Source of the DNA: Oscillospiraceae bacterium
GTDB taxonomy: Bacteria > Bacillota > Clostridia > Oscillospirales > Acutalibacteraceae
Direction: 5' to 3'
Length of the DNA: 5,280 nt
Assembly (NCBI GenBank): GCA_902796535.1
Contig: CADBPL010000104.1
Coordinates: 1-5,280, forward strand
The position numbers and the translations under genes are program-made. Numbering within the stretch: position 1 is the first letter of the stretch; every line of letters begins with the position of its first letter. The notes below the pieces were generated by a model. It searched no databases. It saw nothing but the letters and a program-made list of their open reading frames with translations, and had not been told where the DNA came from. Shown piece after piece: positions 1-2,623 of this stretch.

Positions 1-210
1 GCGTGTGTTGAAAAGTATTCCTTAAATGCGCGGGAAGTTGGCGACGTTCGCACAGCCCGTTCATATCGGGAGAAAGGATATGCCCATCAAGTTTGCTCCT
101 TTGTATTGAAATATATCCTCCTACAAGGCAAAACTGCAACGATACGAACAGAAGAAGACAACAAGGTAATGAAAAACGTGATAGCAGATCTCGGCTTTTC
201 AATTCTGTAA
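1..210 (+). CDS. GNAT-family N-acetyltransferase, C-terminal part (5' end outside window)
   Basis: The reading frame is open from base 1 to a TAA at 208-210, giving 69 residues. The segment matches the second half of a GCN5-related acetyltransferase, an enzyme that transfers an acetyl group from acetyl-CoA to an amine; the substrate cannot be told from this part. Visible residues are V16-R17-T18 leading into R23-E-K-G26-Y-A28, the Q/R-x-x-G-x-G/A pyrophosphate-binding loop of motif A. A helix follows, then T50-E-E-D-N54 with M57 and L64-G-F66, the typical motif B ending. The protein stops three residues after LGF, slightly earlier than many family members. Hand counts give about 40% GC at 61-180, well below the sialidase downstream. 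It ends 22 bases before the next gene, so co-transcription is plausible. The family call is fairly safe; the function is unknown. Confidence 0.8.
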   Translation, partial: ACVEKYSLNAREVGDVRTARSYREKGYAHQVCSFVLKYILLQGKTATIRTEEDNKVMKNVIADLGFSIL

Positions 211-232
211 ATTCCAGTTTCAGGAGAAAACC

Positions 233-451
233 ATGAAAAAAGTATTGTTGATCGTTGGTGTCGTGTGCCTCGTTGTCTGTGTTCTGGCTCTGGCGTTTGC
301 TGCGCTGAATGGGTTCGGGTATCGCGTTGTGCTTGACGGCTCGAACGAGCTTTATCACCGAATGCATCAGCGGGCGATCGTTTCGCTTGTTGTCGGCGTT
401 GTTTTCGCATTGATCGGCGTGGGGAGCTTGATCCTGCACGCGAAAAAATGA
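233..451 (+). CDS. small two-helix membrane protein, function unknown
   Basis: A 72-residue protein starts at ATG 233, with AGGAG at 222-226 placed six bases upstream, so the start is well supported. Residues 3-25 form a long hydrophobic stretch (LLIVGVVCLVVCVLALAFAA core). Residues 26-46 form a polar loop with Y30, R31, D35, E39 and H/R residues. Residues 47-68 form a second hydrophobic stretch ending in AKK. Lysines at both ends suggest a hairpin with both termini in the cytoplasm and the loop outside; this is an inference. No lipobox or catalytic motif is visible and I do not recognise the family. Its stop overlaps an in-frame ATG of the sialidase frame (ATGA at 448-451), and the sialidase's ribosome binding site begins in its stop codon, which fits a translationally coupled operon. 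Confidence 0.8.
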   Translation: MKKVLLIVGVVCLVVCVLALAFAALNGFGYRVVLDGSNELYHRMHQRAIVSLVVGVVFALIGVGSLILHAKK

Positions 452-457
452 GGGAGG
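451..457 (+). promoter_or_regulatory. ribosome binding site deciding the sialidase start
   Basis: AGGGAGG lies just after the ATG at 448 and eight bases before an in-frame GTG at 466. No purine-rich site precedes ATG 448. The GTG start also gives a compact signal peptide beginning M-K-R-I, whereas the ATG start would add six charged or polar residues (MREEQQ) in front. Confidence 0.75.
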
Positions 458-465
458 AACAACAG

Positions 466-2004
466 GTGAAACGGATCATGTCAGTTGTTTTAACGGCGGC
501 CGTGCTGGCTTCGGGCGCGGCGACGGCTCGCGCTTACGGCGCCCCGTTTGAGCGGGGCGCGCTCGGCTGCCGCGAATACCGCATCCCGGCATTGTTCACC
601 CTTGCGGACGGCAGCGTTTGCGCTTCGGCAGATTTACGGTGGGATCACGGTTCGGATTCGCCGCAGAACATCGACACCGTTTTTGCCCGTTCACCGGATG
701 GGTACGGCAACTGGTCTTATCAAATTGTCAACCGGTTCGACGATTATGCCGACGGCTGCGGTTCAAAAAACAGCGCCTCGTTCATTGACAGCGCGCTGCT
801 CCAAAGCAAAGACGGCACTCTGTTCCTGCTCACGGAGGCTTACTCGTCCGGCGTGGGCATCCTGAACACTAAAAAGGGCAGCGGCTGCGTCGAATATCAG
901 GGTAAGCGGTACGTGGCGCTGGCCAAACAGGGCGAGAGCGATTTTCGCTATCATATCGCGGGCTTTGCAAACGGCTTCGCGCCCATTCTGTGCGGCGGCG
1001 AACCGACCGGTTACAGCGTGGATGAAGAATACCGCCTTTACCGAAACGGCGAGGCGCTGACCATGCCGCAGCGTGACGGCAGTGAGCAGCCGACCGGCAA
1101 CATGATTGCGCAAAGCGTGTTCTACGCTGACGCGGCGTTCCACGTGCCGGAAAAGCCCTACCTCTGGCTGCGTGCCAGCCGGGACGGCGGCGAAACGTGG
1201 AGCGCGCCGCAAATTCTCAATCAACAGGTGACGGCGGAAAGCGATTATTTCCTCGGCGTCTGCCCGGGGCGCGGCCTTGCGGTGACTGTCAACGGCCGCG
1301 AACGGTTGATTTTTGCGCTCTACACCTCAAACGCAGGGCGCAATGAAAAGGCGGTGACCGTTTATTCCGACGACGGCGGCCACACTTGGAACCGCGGCGA
1401 GGAAGTCAAAAATTCTCTCTTCACGGGCAAAACCAGCGAGTCGCAGCTCGTCACCCTGCCCGACGGCCGCATCCGGATGTTTTCGCGCAACAAATCCAAT
1501 TACGTCGCCTGCTGTGACAGCGCGGACGGCGGCGTGACCTTCACCAAATCGTTCGCCTGTCCCGCCCTGTGCGGCACCAAAAACTGCATGGTTTCCTTTA
1601 TCAATTACTCCCGCAAGCTCAACGGCAAAAGCGTGATCGTGTCTTCCTCCGGCGGGTCGAGGAGCGGCCGGGCTGACGGCGTGGTGCGCGTGATCGAAGC
1701 GGTGGAGAATGGCGCGATGACGGTGCTGTCGGAATACCGCGTCAACGACGGCTTTTTTGCCTATTCCTGCCTGACCGAGCTGAGCGACGGCAGGCTGGCG
1801 CTGCTGTATGAGGACGAACCCTCGCACATCAATTACATGGTTCTGACCATGGACGAAGCCGGTGCGCTCTCGGAGCTGAACGGGAACAACGTCGTGTTCA
1901 GCAAAAAAGAAACGCTTTGGCAGAAGATCAGGCGGTTTTTGGATCGGGTCTGGTTTGCGCTTGAACGGGTGTTTAAAGCAACCGCTGATTCAAACGCGTC
2001 TTGA
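466..2004 (+). CDS. secreted exo-alpha-sialidase (GH33, NanI-like)
   Basis: This is a 512-residue exported sialidase that releases terminal sialic acid from glycans. With GTG 466 as residue 1, residues 1-23 are a signal peptide (K2-R3, hydrophobic core, cleavage after A-R-A23). The GH33 active site is complete by comparison with known sialidases: R39 in the YRIP motif, R58 and the acid/base D64 six residues later, E325 in TSESQ, R341 in FSRN, R402 (or R399), and the nucleophile Y433 in AYSCL. Asp boxes are at 238-245 (SRDGGETW) and 301-308 (SDDGGHTW), with weaker copies at 352-359 and 76-83. The inserted block at about 126-230, followed by YLWLRASRDGG and FLGVCPGRG, resembles the NanI/NanB group. 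There is no N-terminal lectin domain, LPxTG motif or transmembrane anchor. The protein ends in an amphipathic helix at about 482-504 rich in W, F, R and K. The fragment carries twelve cysteines. Whether it makes free sialic acid or the 2,7-anhydro form cannot be told. GC is high (42 of 60 bases at 1141-1200). Confidence 0.93.
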   Translation: MKRIMSVVLTAAVLASGAATARAYGAPFERGALGCREYRIPALFTLADGSVCASADLRWDHGSDSPQNIDTVFARSPDGYGNWSYQIVNRFDDYADGCGSKNSASFIDSALLQSKDGTLFLLTEAYSSGVGILNTKKGSGCVEYQGKRYVALAKQGESDFRYHIAGFANGFAPILCGGEPTGYSVDEEYRLYRNGEALTMPQRDGSEQPTGNMIAQSVFYADAAFHVPEKPYLWLRASRDGGETWSAPQILNQQVTAESDYFLGVCPGRGLAVTVNGRERLIFALYTSNAGRNEKAVTVYSDDGGHTWNRGEEVKNSLFTGKTSESQLVTLPDGRIRMFSRNKSNYVACCDSADGGVTFTKSFACPALCGTKNCMVSFINYSRKLNGKSVIVSSSGGSRSGRADGVVRVIEAVENGAMTVLSEYRVNDGFFAYSCLTELSDGRLALLYEDEPSHINYMVLTMDEAGALSELNGNNVVFSKKETLWQKIRRFLDRVWFALERVFKATADSNAS

Positions 2005-2067
2005 CGGCGAATTTCCCGCCATATTTCACCAATACAAAAGGGCCGTGGCGGAGGGGCGTTTGAGCTG

Positions 2068-2096
2068 AAAAAGGTTCCCAGGAGGAACCTTTTTTT
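2068..2096 (+). terminator. intrinsic terminator after the sialidase gene
   Basis: GGTTCC at 2073-2078 pairs with GGAACC at 2084-2089 around the five-base loop CAGGA. The stem is extended by A2068-2072 against the T-run starting at 2090. The run T2090-2096 is the U-tract. It lies 64 bases after the sialidase stop and probably ends the upstream transcript. The A-run on the 5' side means it could also work on the minus strand, but no minus-strand gene is seen. Confidence 0.9.
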
Positions 2097-2248
2097 ATTG
2101 CGCCTCACGGTTGCGGCGGACGGCCGAACGCGGCTGTTTCTTTGCAACAAAATCACACAAATCACAGCCGGGCGCGCAAAGCATATTGGATCGGATTTGT
2201 CAAGCCTTTTTTCTAAAAATAAAAAATGCTACAAATTGTAACATCCTC
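2097..2248. other. intergenic spacer with no gene; A/T-rich upstream region of the next promoter
   Basis: No coding frame with a start and ribosome binding site is seen here. CGGCTGT at 2131-2137 and ACAGCCG at 2164-2170 form a 7-bp inverted repeat with a 26-base loop and no U-tract, of unknown meaning. From about 2208 to 2227 the sequence turns into T- and A-runs, which could act as an UP element. The 11-base palindrome TACAAaTTGTA at 2230-2240 ends eight bases before the -35 box and is a possible operator. Confidence 0.5.
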
Positions 2249-2276
2249 TTGACAAACGATATTTCGGTGTTAAAAT
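2249..2276 (+). promoter_or_regulatory. sigma-A type promoter for the leader and surface-protein gene
   Basis: TTGACA at 2249-2254 is a perfect -35 box. A 16-base spacer leads to TAAAAT at 2271-2276, one mismatch from the -10 consensus, with an extended -10 TG at 2268-2269. The A/T-runs just upstream may strengthen it. Transcription would be expected to start at about 2282-2284, which is exactly where the closing stem of the leader RNA begins. Confidence 0.85.
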
Positions 2277-2282
2277 ACGCTT

Positions 2283-2433
2283 GAAGAATAATCGTATCCT
2301 TTATTTGGCAGGCGGCCATGCAAAGCAACCGCTTATAAGAGGTTGACAAATATATGATTCGTGCGACAGTATTGACAGACAGTCAGGATTATTCTTTTCC
2401 GGCTGTTTTTGCTGATCCGAATATCATTTTTAA
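2283..2433 (+). promoter_or_regulatory. structured 5' leader, candidate riboswitch or attenuator of unassigned class
   Basis: A perfect 10-bp stem (P1) joins AAGAATAATC at 2284-2293 to GATTATTCTT at 2387-2396. Inside it, TATTTG 2302-2307 can pair with CAAATA 2347-2352, and CAACC 2326-2330 with GGTTG 2341-2345. A small hairpin TGAC/GTCA can form at 2373-2385. The loop at 2308-2325 holds AGGCGGCC (2310-2317), which is complementary over eight pairs, one of them G-U, to GGCTGCCT at 2435-2442. That is the 5' arm of the terminator hairpin downstream. The same loop bases can instead form TGGC/GCCA (2306-2309 with 2315-2318), or GCGG 2312-2315 with CCGC 2329-2332. These mutually exclusive pairings are what an attenuator needs. 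The pairings are seen in the sequence; the switching is inferred. I do not recognise the ligand class. Confidence 0.5.
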
Positions 2434-2484
2434 CGGCTGCCTTGGGGCGTCATGCTCCACGGGTCGCCGCTTTTTGTTTTTTTT
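2434..2484 (+). terminator. strong hairpin with U-tract inside the leader (attenuator or small-RNA terminator)
   Basis: CGGC 2434-2437 pairs with GCCG 2466-2469. After one T-C mismatch the stem continues with 2439-2442 against 2461-2464. Past a single bulged C it closes with TGGGGC 2443-2448 against GCTCCA 2454-2459 around the loop GTCAT. It is followed by C2470 and then T-runs at 2471-2475 and 2477-2484 interrupted by one G. It lies about 150 bases after the predicted transcription start and 140 bases before the next start codon. It either ends a short RNA or is read through conditionally. Confidence 0.8.
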
Positions 2485-2608
2485 CGGTAACAACTGCTGA
2501 TTTGTTTGGCTTTTCAGCCAATGCCTGATGGTGCGCAACAATCATATGGTCAGCGGGCAGACCCAAACCGGCAGTGTTATAAACATGAAACATGATAAAA
2601 GCAAATCC
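2485..2608 (+). other. untranslated stretch between leader terminator and surface-protein RBS; possible weak second promoter
   Basis: TTGGCT 2506-2511 and AGCCAA 2516-2521 form a perfect 6-bp hairpin with a TTTC loop. TGTTATAAA at 2575-2583 matches an extended -10 element, but the base run at -35 distance (2555-2560, GGGCAG) is poor, so a second promoter here is only possible. AACATGA is tandemly repeated at 2582-2595. The ATG at 2585 is in frame with the surface protein but lacks a ribosome binding site. Confidence 0.35.
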
Positions 2609-2615
2609 AAGGAGG
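2609..2615 (+). promoter_or_regulatory. ribosome binding site of the surface-protein gene
   Basis: AAGGAGG is a near-perfect Shine-Dalgarno sequence eight bases before ATG 2624. It decides that start over the in-frame ATG at 2585. Confidence 0.9.
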
Positions 2616-2623
2616 AATTATTT

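Noticed and set aside
87..479. Minus-strand frame of 130 codons across the acetyltransferase, small membrane protein and sialidase start.
   Set aside because: It overlaps three supported + strand genes and has a low-complexity R/Q/S composition typical of a spurious frame.
763..1827. Long minus-strand frames of 153 and 166 codons inside the sialidase gene.
   Set aside because: They are antisense shadows of a high-GC gene whose + strand frame has complete GH33 motifs. They have no ribosome binding sites and read as H/A/R-rich sequence of no recognisable family.
466..2004. Trans-sialidase activity or an LPxTG-anchored sialidase.
   Set aside because: No sorting motif followed by a hydrophobic segment exists at the C-terminus. 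Residue patterns that separate hydrolase from transferase cannot be judged from sequence by eye.
2310..2350. Resemblance to a class I cyclic-di-GMP riboswitch because of GCAAAGC at 2320-2326.
   Set aside because: The rest of the GEMM core, the second conserved arm with its GGC-AGC and GGTTACC-like elements and the tetraloop-receptor arrangement, is not visible. The heptamer alone can occur by chance.
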